This document shows, one piece after another, positions 8,127-15,798 of a stretch of 64,000 nt of DNA. This DNA is from Fibrobacter sp. UBA4297 (GTDB taxonomy: Bacteria > Fibrobacterota > Fibrobacteria > Fibrobacterales > Fibrobacteraceae), in contig NZ_DGUZ01000009.1 in the NCBI RefSeq assembly GCF_002394865.1, positions 139,954 through 203,953 on the forward strand, in the 5' to 3' direction. The number at the start of each line of letters is the position of its first letter. Positions within the stretch are counted from its first letter, which is position 1. The position numbers were made by a program, and so were the translations under genes. Under the pieces are notes generated by a model that had not been told where the DNA came from, did not search any database, and saw only the letters and a program-made list of their open reading frames with translations.

Positions 8127-8156
8127 AAAAAAATCCCCGCATTGCTTTGCGGGGAT
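8127..8156 (-). terminator. Intrinsic terminator of the CotH-type gene
   Basis: On the - strand ATCCCCGC and GCGGGGAT form a hairpin followed by seven T. It ends the 10.5-8.2 kb transcript and shows that the next - strand gene has its own promoter. Confidence 0.9.
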
Positions 8157-8179
8157 GGTGAAGTAGAATGTAAAATATG

Positions 8180-10477
8180 TTATCTAAACATTGCTGTTAT
8201 TGTTAGGCCTGCGCTAGCCTGAACTTTGTGCGGATTTTCAGTTGAACCGTCAGACCAGCCCGTGAATACCGCGCCTGCGCTGGTAACTGCCGTCAACAGC
8301 AATTCGTTGTTCGTAAAGAATTTGCACTGGTAGTTGTTGCTCGGAAGCTTCATGCCGTCAACCTGTACCGATCCATTTCCGCTTGCGCCGATGGTTACAG
8401 TGACTTCGTTTTCGAGGTCAAAGCGTTCGACCATTTCTTGCTTGAGCTTTTCGCCGCGATTCTTGGCATAGGCAACAAGCGTGTTGCCGCTCGGATCCCA
8501 CTTGAAGTTTGCCTGGTTACGCGGCCAGCGTTGCTCGTCACGCTGCTGTTCCGAAGATGGAATGGTCGCCATCATGGACTGGACCGTGCTCTGTACCTTT
8601 TCGTAAGTCAAGTAGCTGTTGAGGAGTATGCATGCGTTGTTGATGAACAGCCGCTTGAAATCCGGATTCTCGAGGAGCTTCTTGAGCATTCCGCCCGGGG
8701 CCCTGCTGTCGACAGAACTTCCGCCAAAACCGCCTCCAAAGCCTCCGCCGAAGCCGCCCCACATGCCGCCATTTCCGCCTTGATTGCTTGTCTGTTTTGC
8801 ACCGAGAACCCAGTCGAACATGTTTTGATTTTCTTCATCAAAACCGCTGATGCCCGGTGTAAAGCCAAAACCGTGGTCGGTATCAAATGCAACAAACTTG
8901 AACGGGTGTCCGTTGCCGCCCCAAGCGCGCACGTTGTTGTTTGGCCAGTCTCCATTGTGGTAGTACATTTCGGCGAACATGTACTGCGCAAAACTGTTGA
9001 CGTTGAGCTTGCTCTTAATCTGTTCGTATTGCGTATTGTTCTCGCCTGCAAAATTGGCACTAGAAATACTATTTACAAGTTGTTTGTAATCTTCCGTCGA
9101 AGCCCCGTTTGTTCCGCTTGCTTCGTAACTGGAACCGGTAATCTTAATCATGTTGATGGACTTGGAATCAATGCCGTAATTTGTTTCGACATAGCTCCTG
9201 TTCAAGCGTTCGCGCATATCGTGGATGCCGAAGTATTCGCCGTTGTAGAACACGACGACCTGGCGGCTGCGCTGGTAATCGACTTCCGTGCCTTCCATGA
9301 GCGCTGTCATCATGGCATCGCCAACATAGTCGCACCAGAAGCGGTTCCCGTTGTTGCGCAAGTTGAAGCTTTTGAATTTCTTTGCTTCAGGGCGCGTTTT
9401 GAACAAAGAATATTTGAGAGTCTTGTCGCCGTAATTGTCGTTGTCCATCTTTATGGCAACACTCTTCTTGGGCTTGTAACGGCTGTAGTTGCCGATAATC
9501 GATATGCCTGCATCGATTTCCCAAGTCTTTTCAGTGGTAGAGCTTCCCTTTTCGAAGTATTCCACATGGACGGGGAGCTCTGTATCTTTCCAAAAATTCG
9601 CCTGCTTGCAAGGCTCGGTGCATTTCGGGTTGTTGTTGTCGGTAACGTTTGCGCCGCCGCCAAAGTCCCACATGCCGCCACCCATGCCACCGCCAGTGAG
9701 GTTTCCGGTAGCGTAGAGACCATCGGTAGAATCGAACATGTCGTGGTGATTGACCGTAAGTGCAACGACTGGCATCGAAACGTTTTCATTGATGAAATAC
9801 GTTTGCGTTGTAGTATCAGCGGCCATGCCGTTTACAAATTCAGAACAACGTACAACTGAGCTCTCGGTGATTTGCTTTGCCACTGTGATTTGCTCGGAAG
9901 AGACCGTCGGGAAGGAACCGTCAAATGTGCAACGGATTTCGCCACCCTTTTGCGGAGTGAGTGGCTCAATCGTTAAATTCTTGTAAAAGCCTGCTTTCGG
10001 GAGGAACGTTGCTTTGGCCTTGTGGTTGTCGTCGTATTCCGTAAGCCCACTAGAAGATGACGGTCCGCCAACAGAGGGGCTCGAAGTCATAGCACTTGAA
10101 GAAGAAATGGCCGGAAGTTGTGCTGGAGACGAACTACTAGCCGGAGCTACAGCAGAACTCGTTGCTGAAATTATTGCAGAACTGGAATGTGGCGCGGGCG
10201 AGGAGGAACTTTCAGGAACAACTGCGCTTGATACCCCTGGAGTGGGGACGTCTTGGGCGTTCGTTTGAGAACTGGATATACCTGCAAGCTGGGTGGACGA
10301 AGAAGATTCCGTTGAGGGTGGAATGTTTTGGTAGTCCGGGTCGTTTTGTTCCATCGACGAAGACGAAATGTCGCTGATTTCAGGAGCCGTACTATCAAAT
10401 GCGGCTACATTATCATCGGCACATCCGTAAAAATACATACTTGCAAACGCAAGTGGCCAAACCAAGTGTTTTTTCAT
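8180..10477 (-). CDS. CotH-kinase-family outer-surface lipoprotein with Ser-rich linker
   Basis: I start at the ATG at 10477, giving the lipoprotein signal MKKHLVWPLAFASMYFYGC with the lipid-bearing Cys at about residue 18. Then comes a Ser-rich linker (to about 150) typical of Fibrobacter surface proteins, a chitobiase-type beta domain (about 155-225, IRCTFDGSFPTVSS), the CotH kinase-like domain (about 235-690, with RERLNRSYVETNYGID and the metal-binding FDTDHGFG) and a C-terminal InlB/bacterial B-repeat-like domain (VTIGASGNGSVQVDG...GWSDG). CotH proteins are secreted protein kinases in Bacillus; in Fibrobacter and other plant-fibre degraders such proteins are often secreted. A Gly/Trp-rich loop (GMWGGFGGGFGGGFGG) interrupts the kinase domain. 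The substrate is unknown. Confidence 0.85.
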   Translation of the reverse strand: MKKHLVWPLAFASMYFYGCADDNVAAFDSTAPEISDISSSSMEQNDPDYQNIPPSTESSSSTQLAGISSSQTNAQDVPTPGVSSAVVPESSSSPAPHSSSAIISATSSAVAPASSSSPAQLPAISSSSAMTSSPSVGGPSSSSGLTEYDDNHKAKATFLPKAGFYKNLTIEPLTPQKGGEIRCTFDGSFPTVSSEQITVAKQITESSVVRCSEFVNGMAADTTTQTYFINENVSMPVVALTVNHHDMFDSTDGLYATGNLTGGGMGGGMWDFGGGANVTDNNNPKCTEPCKQANFWKDTELPVHVEYFEKGSSTTEKTWEIDAGISIIGNYSRYKPKKSVAIKMDNDNYGDKTLKYSLFKTRPEAKKFKSFNLRNNGNRFWCDYVGDAMMTALMEGTEVDYQRSRQVVVFYNGEYFGIHDMRERLNRSYVETNYGIDSKSINMIKITGSSYEASGTNGASTEDYKQLVNSISSANFAGENNTQYEQIKSKLNVNSFAQYMFAEMYYHNGDWPNNNVRAWGGNGHPFKFVAFDTDHGFGFTPGISGFDEENQNMFDWVLGAKQTSNQGGNGGMWGGFGGGFGGGFGGSSVDSRAPGGMLKKLLENPDFKRLFINNACILLNSYLTYEKVQSTVQSMMATIPSSEQQRDEQRWPRNQANFKWDPSGNTLVAYAKNRGEKLKQEMVERFDLENEVTVTIGASGNGSVQVDGMKLPSNNYQCKFFTNNELLLTAVTSAGAVFTGWSDGSTENPHKVQASAGLTITAMFR

Positions 10478-10652
10478 TATAAATCTCATCCCTTGAAAAA
10501 ACTAAACCCACACTTCTATATTGGAATATATAGCTGTTTTCCCCCCCATAGACTGTATTTATTGTTTTTTTTCATTAACTGTTGTAAACGTTGAGATTTT
10601 TTTTGTGAAAATGAGACAAAAATGCTCAAAAAAAGGAAATTATGACTGATTT

Positions 10653-11192
10653 TTAATGGCGTAATAAAAGACCGTAAATTATCAGTCCAAAGCCGATAAG
10701 GTCAAGAATGCCTGTAATGAGTTTAAATTCTTTTGGGTGATCTTTTCTTGTTCTGATGACGGTAAATTCTTTTAAGCACAGTCTTATTTGGCCATCAAAT
10801 GTACAGCCTATTACAAATGTTAAAAATCCTAGTCCGCTTATAATAAAGTTAAAAGATGTGTATTGCTTTGTCTGATTATCGAAAAAGCAGAAGCCAGTTA
10901 AGATTAAGATGAAACCAATGACTTTAAACGCAACAGAGCCTGGCGTCATTCTGTTTTGATATTTTTCATTGAGACTTTGTGTATACTGTGGCAATGGCAA
11001 AATGTCATCTTTGTTGCCGGTGAGTTCGATTATGCGTTTTTCGACAATTCGGATCCGTTCTGGAGAATCATCTGCCTGAAATGCATGATCGCGAATTTGG
11101 CTTAAAATATCGTGAAGTCCCTGATTGATGGCGATCCAAAGTTCCGAGGAACGCCTTTCGCGGGCGCGGCTGGCTATTTTCCCTTTTTCCAA
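10653..11192 (-). CDS. Hypothetical four-helix membrane protein, possibly frameshifted at its 5' end
   Basis: The open frame from a TTG at 11192 encodes 179 residues: a charged soluble N-terminus (about 1-85, ending LPQYTQSLNEKYQNR) and hydrophobic segments near 87-103, 112-130 and 160-177. No family is recognised. An upstream frame starting with ATG at 11292 gives a plausible 34-residue N-terminus (MHNVLDENDLSSSMGG...) that is lost by a one-base shift at a run of five A on the coding strand (11188-11184). With four A the two frames would join as VFGKGKIASR. So either translation starts at the TTG or the gene carries an indel. Confidence 0.5.
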   Translation of the reverse strand: MEKGKIASRARERRSSELWIAINQGLHDILSQIRDHAFQADDSPERIRIVEKRIIELTGNKDDILPLPQYTQSLNEKYQNRMTPGSVAFKVIGFILILTGFCFFDNQTKQYTSFNFIISGLGFLTFVIGCTFDGQIRLCLKEFTVIRTRKDHPKEFKLITGILDLIGFGLIIYGLLLRH

Positions 11193-11397
11193 AGACTTCT
11201 TCAGCCGTAATTACGAGTGGGATTGGGTCTGTACCCTTGTGGTTGCCTCCCATGCTCGACGAAAGATCGTTCTCGTCAAGAACGTTGTGCATAATCTATG
11301 TATTACGTTTATTGAAATTGTTACGGAATTTGTTATGTAAAGGTGGGCCCTATTACTTGTAAAATCGATATCTCCGAGTCCTTCCAAAACGAATTTC

Positions 11398-11435
11398 TTG
11401 TAAAAAATGTTATCCAGGGGGGCTAATTTTTACAA
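11398..11435 (+). promoter_or_regulatory. Putative enhancer dyad upstream of the sigma-54 promoter
   Basis: TTGTAAAAA (11398-11406) and TTTTTACAA (11427-11435) form an inverted repeat centred about 76 bases upstream of the predicted start, within the usual range for a bacterial enhancer-binding protein. A further half-site TTGTAAAA lies at 11357-11364. Confidence 0.5.
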
Positions 11436-11465
11436 AAATCAGCCTTCTTACGGCAAATTCACTTT

Positions 11466-11483
11466 TTGGCACGTATTTTGCAA
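11466..11483 (+). promoter_or_regulatory. Sigma-54 (RpoN) type promoter
   Basis: TTGGCACGTATTTTGCAA matches the -24/-12 consensus (TGGCACG-N4-TTGCA) exactly, with GG at 11468-11469 and GC at 11480-11481 at the canonical 10-base separation. Predicted start is near 11493. No + strand gene follows before 15.8 kb. Confidence 0.7.
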
Positions 11484-11492
11484 ACCCTTCCG

Positions 11493-11577
11493 CTAGGACG
11501 TGCCGAGCGAAGTAAGGCGAGAATCTACAGCGTAAAAAATGAGAGCCGAAACACCTTTCGACTCTCAAATTTTTTTT
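11493..11577 (+). ncRNA. Candidate sigma-54-driven small RNA, about 85 nt
   Basis: From the predicted start to the end of the T-run is about 85 nt, and no ORF fits inside. The 3' half is the terminator hairpin. The 5' half (GAGCGAAGTAAGGCGAGAATCTA) has some likeness to the GTCAT-type dispersed repeats. This is inferred from promoter plus terminator only. Confidence 0.5.
11541..11577. terminator. Intrinsic terminator (candidate RNA on +, aspS on -)
   Basis: GAGAGCCGAAA and TTTCGACTCTC pair around a CACC loop. On + it is followed after three bases by eight T; on - it is followed by six T, so it can also end aspS. Confidence 0.85.
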
Positions 11578-11654
11578 GCATTACTAGTAACTAGTTGCTG
11601 CACCGCAGCAAGGCTTGTAGTTGAATGGTTCGCAGTTGATTTCCCAACCACAAA

Positions 11655-11689
11655 CCACTGTCTACTTCCTACTGTCTACTGCCTACTTA
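11655..11689. repeat. Heptad array at the aspS stop codon
   Basis: On the - strand units AGTAGRC/AGTAGGA recur every 7 bases, five times, starting in the last codons of aspS so that its TAG stop is one of the repeated TAGs. Confidence 0.75.
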
Positions 11690-13467
11690 CTCTTCGGCAA
11701 CTGCACAGAAATGTGGATGTCCTGCAACTGCTGCAAATCCACTTCGCTCGGGCTCTGGTCCATCGGGCTAGAAGCACTCGTGTTCTTCGGGAATGCGATG
11801 TAGTCACGGATAGATTCTTCACCTTCCATGGTAGCGACAACGCGGTCGAGACCGAAGGCGAGACCGCCGTGCGGAGGAGCACCATACTTGAATGCATCAA
11901 CGAAGAAGCCGAACTTGGTCTTCACCTGTTCTTCGGAGAGGCCGAGCAAACGGAACACCTTTTCCTGAACTTCCGGGTTGTGAATACGGATAGAACCACC
12001 GCCGATTTCCACACCGTTAAGAACAAGGTCATAAGCTTCAGCGTTGCAATCCTTGAGGTTGCCGCTGAGCATCATGTCCAAATGTTCCGGAAGCGGGTTC
12101 GTGAACGGGTGGTGCATAGCCATGTAGCGGCCTTCCGTGTCGCTGTATTCGAACATCGGGAATTCGGTAATCCACACAAATTCACGCTTCTTCGGATCGC
12201 GGAGACCCTTGATTCGGGCGACTTCCAAGCGGAGCTGACCCATAGCCGTAGCTGCAATCTTTTCCGGACCGGCGATGAAGAACATCATGTCGCCGCACTT
12301 AGCGCCAACAGCGTCGCGGAGTTCGTTAAGTTGTTCGGTCGTGAAGAACTTGCCAACCTGAGTTTCCACTTCGTCGTTTTCCTTGACGCGCATCCACACG
12401 AGGCCCTTGGAACCGTACTTGCCCACGTAAGCCGTGAGTTCGTCGATCTGCTTACGAGTAAAGTCAACGCAACCCTTAGCAGCGATACCGCGGATCTTGC
12501 CACCAGCGGCAACGCAGTTCTTGAACACGCCAAAGTTGGACTTTGCACCGATTTCAGACACATCGTGGATTTCGAGGTCGAAGCGGAGGTCCGGCTTGTC
12601 GGAACCGTACTTGAGCATAGCTTCTGCCCACTTCATACGGCGGATGTGGCGCGGCGGTTCGAAGTTCCAAACCTTACCCAAGACTTCGGTCACGAACTTG
12701 TCGAACATTTCCATGACTTCGTCCTGGTTCACAAAGGACATTTCGACGTCGATCTGTGTGAATTCCGGCTGACGGTCAGCGCGGAGGTCTTCATCGCGGA
12801 AGCACTTGGCAATCTGGAAGTAGCGGTCCATGCCAGCAATCATCAAGAGCTGCTTGTACTGCTGCGGAGACTGCGGAAGGGCGTAGAACTTACCCGGGTT
12901 CACGCGGGACGGCACGAGGTAGTCGCGGGCGCCTTCCGGAGTGGACTTGCAAAGGCACGGAGTTTCGATGTTTTCAAAACCGTTGGCATAGAAGAAGTCG
13001 TACACGGCCTTGAGGAAGCGGCTCTTGAGGAGGAGCTTCTTCTGGATCCACGGACGGCGGAGGTCCAAATAGCGGTACTGCAAGCGGAGGTCGTCGTTTT
13101 CCTTGCATTCTTCGTTCGGGTCGTTAATGGCCAAGGGAGAGGTGAGAGCGGCGTTCAAAATTTCGAGCTTGTCAGCCTTGACTTCGATTTCACCCGTAGC
13201 GAGCTTTTCGTTCGTGTTGCCTTCTTCGCGGGCGTAGACCTTACCAGTCACGTAAATAACGTATTCGTTACGGAGCTGTTCGGCGGTCTTCAACACGTCG
13301 GCGTTGTAGTCCGGGTTGAAAACGATCTGGGTCTTGCCATACTTGTCGCGGAGGTCAACGAAAATCACACCACCATGGTCACGGCGGCGATCCACCCAAC
13401 CGGCGAGTGTTACGATCTGGCCAACATCTTCCTTGCGAAGCTGGCCGCAGTTATGTGTACGTTTCAT
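11683..13467 (-). CDS. aspS: Aspartyl-tRNA synthetase
   Basis: It charges tRNA-Asp. The 594-residue length is standard for bacterial AspRS. An OB-fold anticodon domain (about 1-105; AGWVDRRRDHGGVIFVDLRDKYG) is followed by the class II core with motif 2 (QIAKCFRDEDLRADRQPEFTQIDVEMSF), the GAD insertion (about 290-410) and motif 3 (GGLAFGLDRVVATMEGEESIRDYIAFPK). Whether it is discriminating or also charges tRNA-Asn cannot be decided by eye; gatB in this window makes an amidotransferase route possible. Heptad arrays sit at both ends of the gene. Confidence 0.97.
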   Translation of the reverse strand: MKRTHNCGQLRKEDVGQIVTLAGWVDRRRDHGGVIFVDLRDKYGKTQIVFNPDYNADVLKTAEQLRNEYVIYVTGKVYAREEGNTNEKLATGEIEVKADKLEILNAALTSPLAINDPNEECKENDDLRLQYRYLDLRRPWIQKKLLLKSRFLKAVYDFFYANGFENIETPCLCKSTPEGARDYLVPSRVNPGKFYALPQSPQQYKQLLMIAGMDRYFQIAKCFRDEDLRADRQPEFTQIDVEMSFVNQDEVMEMFDKFVTEVLGKVWNFEPPRHIRRMKWAEAMLKYGSDKPDLRFDLEIHDVSEIGAKSNFGVFKNCVAAGGKIRGIAAKGCVDFTRKQIDELTAYVGKYGSKGLVWMRVKENDEVETQVGKFFTTEQLNELRDAVGAKCGDMMFFIAGPEKIAATAMGQLRLEVARIKGLRDPKKREFVWITEFPMFEYSDTEGRYMAMHHPFTNPLPEHLDMMLSGNLKDCNAEAYDLVLNGVEIGGGSIRIHNPEVQEKVFRLLGLSEEQVKTKFGFFVDAFKYGAPPHGGLAFGLDRVVATMEGEESIRDYIAFPKNTSASSPMDQSPSEVDLQQLQDIHISVQLPKSK

Positions 13468-13510
13468 GGTTGTATCCTTGAAGATAATTTTTCGGGCGAA
13501 AATATAGCAA

Positions 13511-13545
13511 TTTAGAACTTAGAACTTAGAACTTAGAGCTTAGAA
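13511..13545 (+). repeat. Heptad array upstream of aspS
   Basis: TTAGAAC recurs every 7 bases (five units, one TTAGAGC). It lies 44 bases upstream of the aspS start codon. Confidence 0.8.
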
Positions 13546-13629
13546 ATTGCAGAAATAGTTACTAGAAAACGAAGTTGGAATTGTGTTATCTTGGGCGAAA
13601 CATAGTGGAGTCGAAGAATCTAGGAATTT

Positions 13630-13800
13630 TTTTTATAGTGGTGGGGGAGGAATCCCCCTCGCTTCAGCCGCTTCGTCATAGCAACGTCACGGGCGACGTC
13701 ATTCCATCCCACGAGCCGGAACCTAGCCGCCATCTTCTTGCGTCTTCCGCTACCCCTTCGAGCGGGGCCACCCCGCAACGCCCCGTAAAATCTCAGCTCA
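13630..13800. other. GC-rich non-coding block
   Basis: A block much richer in GC than the flanking DNA, beginning with a GGGGGA/TCCCCC hairpin and including a GTCATTCC repeat. The - strand frame across it (63 residues, Arg/Gly-rich) has no protein-like features, and I do not call it a gene. Confidence 0.45.
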
Positions 13801-13823
13801 TAACGAGCCACGATTTATGCAAA

Positions 13824-14109
13824 TTTACGTACTAAACGAGCATTTTAAACGCAACTAGTACGTAAAAAACAAAAGCCAAATAAGCCTATTTTGCAATGTT
13901 CGCCACAATTACGTACTATACCAAATAAAACAATACCGCAAGTACGTATAATATCCTCGTCGCAAACAAAAAATCAATAGCAATATGGAATTAGTCTGCA
14001 CTTTTACGTACTGCATGGTCACTAAACAGCCATTTAGTACGTAGCATATAAATTAAACAAAAAACATTACGTACTAAGACCCATTAAAACACCCTTGAAG
14101 TACGTAAAA
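13824..14109. repeat. TACGTA dyad island A: four inverted pairs, arms exactly 33 bp apart
   Basis: Forward arms (WTTACGTACT) have TACGTA cores at 13826, 13910, 14005 and 14068; reverse arms (AGTACGTAA) have cores at 13859, 13943, 14038 and 14101. They alternate strictly, and every forward-to-reverse distance is 33 bases, while the gaps between pairs vary (51, 62, 30). The bases between the arms are not conserved. No gene is seen across this island. Confidence 0.85.
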
Positions 14110-14225
14110 CGTTCCAAAACGAGCTCAAGCCCGTCCATAAGTGATTTTTACGCCCAGCTACGCCGCTTTACACCAATCAACAAGCAACGCCAACCGTTTT
14201 AGTCAAAACCTATAGCTGGTTATTG

Positions 14226-14261
14226 TTTTATCTCGGCTCGTAAAGAGCCCCTATAAGACCT
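14226..14261. repeat. 36-bp direct repeat, copy 1
   Basis: It begins TTTTATCTCGGCTCGTAAAG and holds a GGCTC/GAGCC hairpin. The second copy lies at 14711-14746 with two differences. Read on the - strand both copies encode GLIG(A/V)LYEPR and a stop, so they may be remnants of one duplicated gene end. Confidence 0.75.
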
Positions 14262-14323
14262 TAAACGCACATATTCAAATTCCTTGTTTATTATATACAA
14301 TCAAGTTATATCAAACAATCCAA

Positions 14324-14614
14324 TCACTTTTTATTCTTCATTTCTTTCCCATATTTAATTAATTCATAGAAAAATTTACCCATATTACATAGAAAAACTA
14401 TAGAAGTCGTATAAAGGCAAATTCCATCAGTAAACCTAGAATCGTTTATGTAAAGTCCAAAAAAAACTGGACCAAAAAACGAAAAAACAAAAACTGGGCC
14501 AATTAGCATTTGTAGAAAAAAATGCCTAAACTTACAATTCTTCGTTTTATTCAATGCCGAAACATGAATATAAAATACAACAATAAAAGGAATACTAGCA
14601 ATAATATAAATCAT
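14324..14614 (-). CDS. Small hypothetical membrane protein
   Basis: I start at the ATG at 14614, which overlaps the TGA of the upstream gene remnant as ATGA; the frame is open five codons further to a GTG. The 96-residue protein has three hydrophobic segments (about 1-20, 32-55, 65-82) and a Lys-rich end. No family recognised. It lies between the two copies of a 36-bp repeat and is AT-rich, suggesting an accessory gene. The ATGA overlap says it was translationally coupled to the now truncated gene. Confidence 0.5.
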   Translation of the reverse strand: MIYIIASIPFIVVFYIHVSALNKTKNCKFRHFFLQMLIGPVFVFSFFGPVFFGLYINDSRFTDGICLYTTSIVFLCNMGKFFYELIKYGKEMKNKK

Positions 14615-14712
14615 TTTTCTGCAGGGCACTTATTGTCCCATTCAAGCGTAGATTTTTGATCAATCACGAATCCAGCAGCACCACCGATTGCACCACCTAA
14701 AACCTCTTGGTT
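14611..14712 (-). pseudogene. 3' remnant of a glycine-zipper protein gene
   Basis: Thirty-three codons end at the TGA at 14613-14611 and read NQEVLGGAIGGAAGFVIDQK then STLEWDNKCPAEK. The GGAIGGAAG pattern is a glycine zipper of the kind found in envelope lipoproteins. There is no start codon: a stop lies immediately upstream, exactly where copy 2 of the 36-bp repeat ends. The gene was probably cut when the repeat-flanked segment formed. Confidence 0.6.
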
Positions 14713-14746
14713 TTATCTCGGCTCATAAAGAACCCCTATAAGACCT
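14711..14746. repeat. 36-bp direct repeat, copy 2
   Basis: It differs from copy 1 (14226-14261) at two positions, both G to A. The two copies bracket about 450 bases holding the small membrane gene and the glycine-zipper remnant. Confidence 0.75.
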
Positions 14747-14960
14747 ACTTTCAGAATATACCTTATTTTATGCGGGTTCGCAAGCGGTTAGACGTTGAAA
14801 AAAAAACAGAAATGTTGAATCAAATCCTGGGTTTTCGTCCGCATTCCTGTCCGTGATACTCAGGATGCATTTAATAGTGTAGAAATATTTGAATAACCTC
14901 TCGCGGTTGAAAAAGAATCACCCAGAATATATTGGATATTGAATAATGTTTGAATTCGCT

Positions 14961-15545
14961 TTACATGAACTTCGCTGCAATTTTATATTCAACACTGTAT
15001 CTGCGATACTTCCCGCGCAAGTAGTACACTACAGTAGGCTTTGTTGTCCCGTCCGAGAGTTTGGCTATCCCGTAATACGCGTTGCCATTATGTCTATTGA
15101 TGTCTACTCCCGTGCATTTGATGGGAGCTTGCTTTAGTTCGTTTACGTTAAGATCTGCCAAAGCCTCGTCTTCTATCCAGCCGTATTTGTCGGTTGTGTA
15201 ACCTGAGATGATGGCGGCTATAATTCCGGCACAGACTAATGTTACGCCCGTGGCGCGCAAATGTTGTTTGTCGTGTTTGCCTTCGGTTCCTTTGAAAAAA
15301 TTGGAACATTGCTTAAATAGCAGGTACATGGCGGATATTACGATTATGGAAGAAAAGCCCGCTTCTGCAGTTTTCATCAAACGAAAATCGATGTATACGT
15401 GGTTCAATACGGGCCTAATGAAAATGGCGATTGCTACGATGTAAATGATGGATAAAATGAGGGGCCCAGCAGGGTTTTTCTTGAAATTTTCGCAGCATTC
15501 TTTTGCTTCTTGAATCTTTTCTGCTTCGCTTTTTTCTTTGCGCAT
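14961..15545 (-). CDS. Hypothetical membrane protein with C-terminal extracytoplasmic domain
   Basis: The ATG at 15545 (MRKEKSEAEKIQEAKECC) is preceded by AAAGGAA, so I prefer it to the 80-residue-longer frame, which is AT-rich and without a ribosome site. The 194-residue product has a charged N-terminus, hydrophobic segments at about 29-48, 58-76 and 98-116, and a soluble C-terminal part (about 120-194) that is Tyr- and Lys-rich and ends in VEYKIAAKFM. No family is recognised. It is divergent from the V/A-ATPase operon. Confidence 0.6.
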   Translation of the reverse strand: MRKEKSEAEKIQEAKECCENFKKNPAGPLILSIIYIVAIAIFIRPVLNHVYIDFRLMKTAEAGFSSIIVISAMYLLFKQCSNFFKGTEGKHDKQHLRATGVTLVCAGIIAAIISGYTTDKYGWIEDEALADLNVNELKQAPIKCTGVDINRHNGNAYYGIAKLSDGTTKPTVVYYLRGKYRRYSVEYKIAAKFM

Positions 15546-15798
15546 GTAAATTCCTTTTGGAGTATATAAGATACGATTTTCTTTCCAAATCTGTAAAGCG
15601 CTTTCCATTTTCTGTCGAGGTTTTACGCCTTTTGTCGCTCCTTTTGGTCTTTTTATCCTCCAATTGTGCAAGTAAACAATATTTTCGCAATTTTTTGACG
15701 ATTTTCTTGTCTTTTTTAAAATTTTACTTGTATATTTTTTTCTGTGTTTAATAAAAATGCCCTTAAAAGGGGTGTTTTGGTTCAATTTGGAGATTTAA

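Noticed and set aside
11539..13515. 658-residue + strand open frame
   Set aside because: Shadow of aspS; it also reads through a terminator hairpin.
13620..13811. 63-residue - strand frame, Arg/Gly-rich
   Set aside because: It spans a GC-rich repeat-containing block and has no ribosome site or protein-like pattern.
13824..14109. CRISPR array
   Set aside because: Motifs alternate in orientation, are only about 10 bp long, and inter-pair gaps vary; no cas genes nearby.
15728..15754. Promoter TTGTAT-N15-TAATAA before the V/A-ATPase operon
   Set aside because: Spacer too short and both boxes imperfect in a T-rich region; not distinguishable from background.
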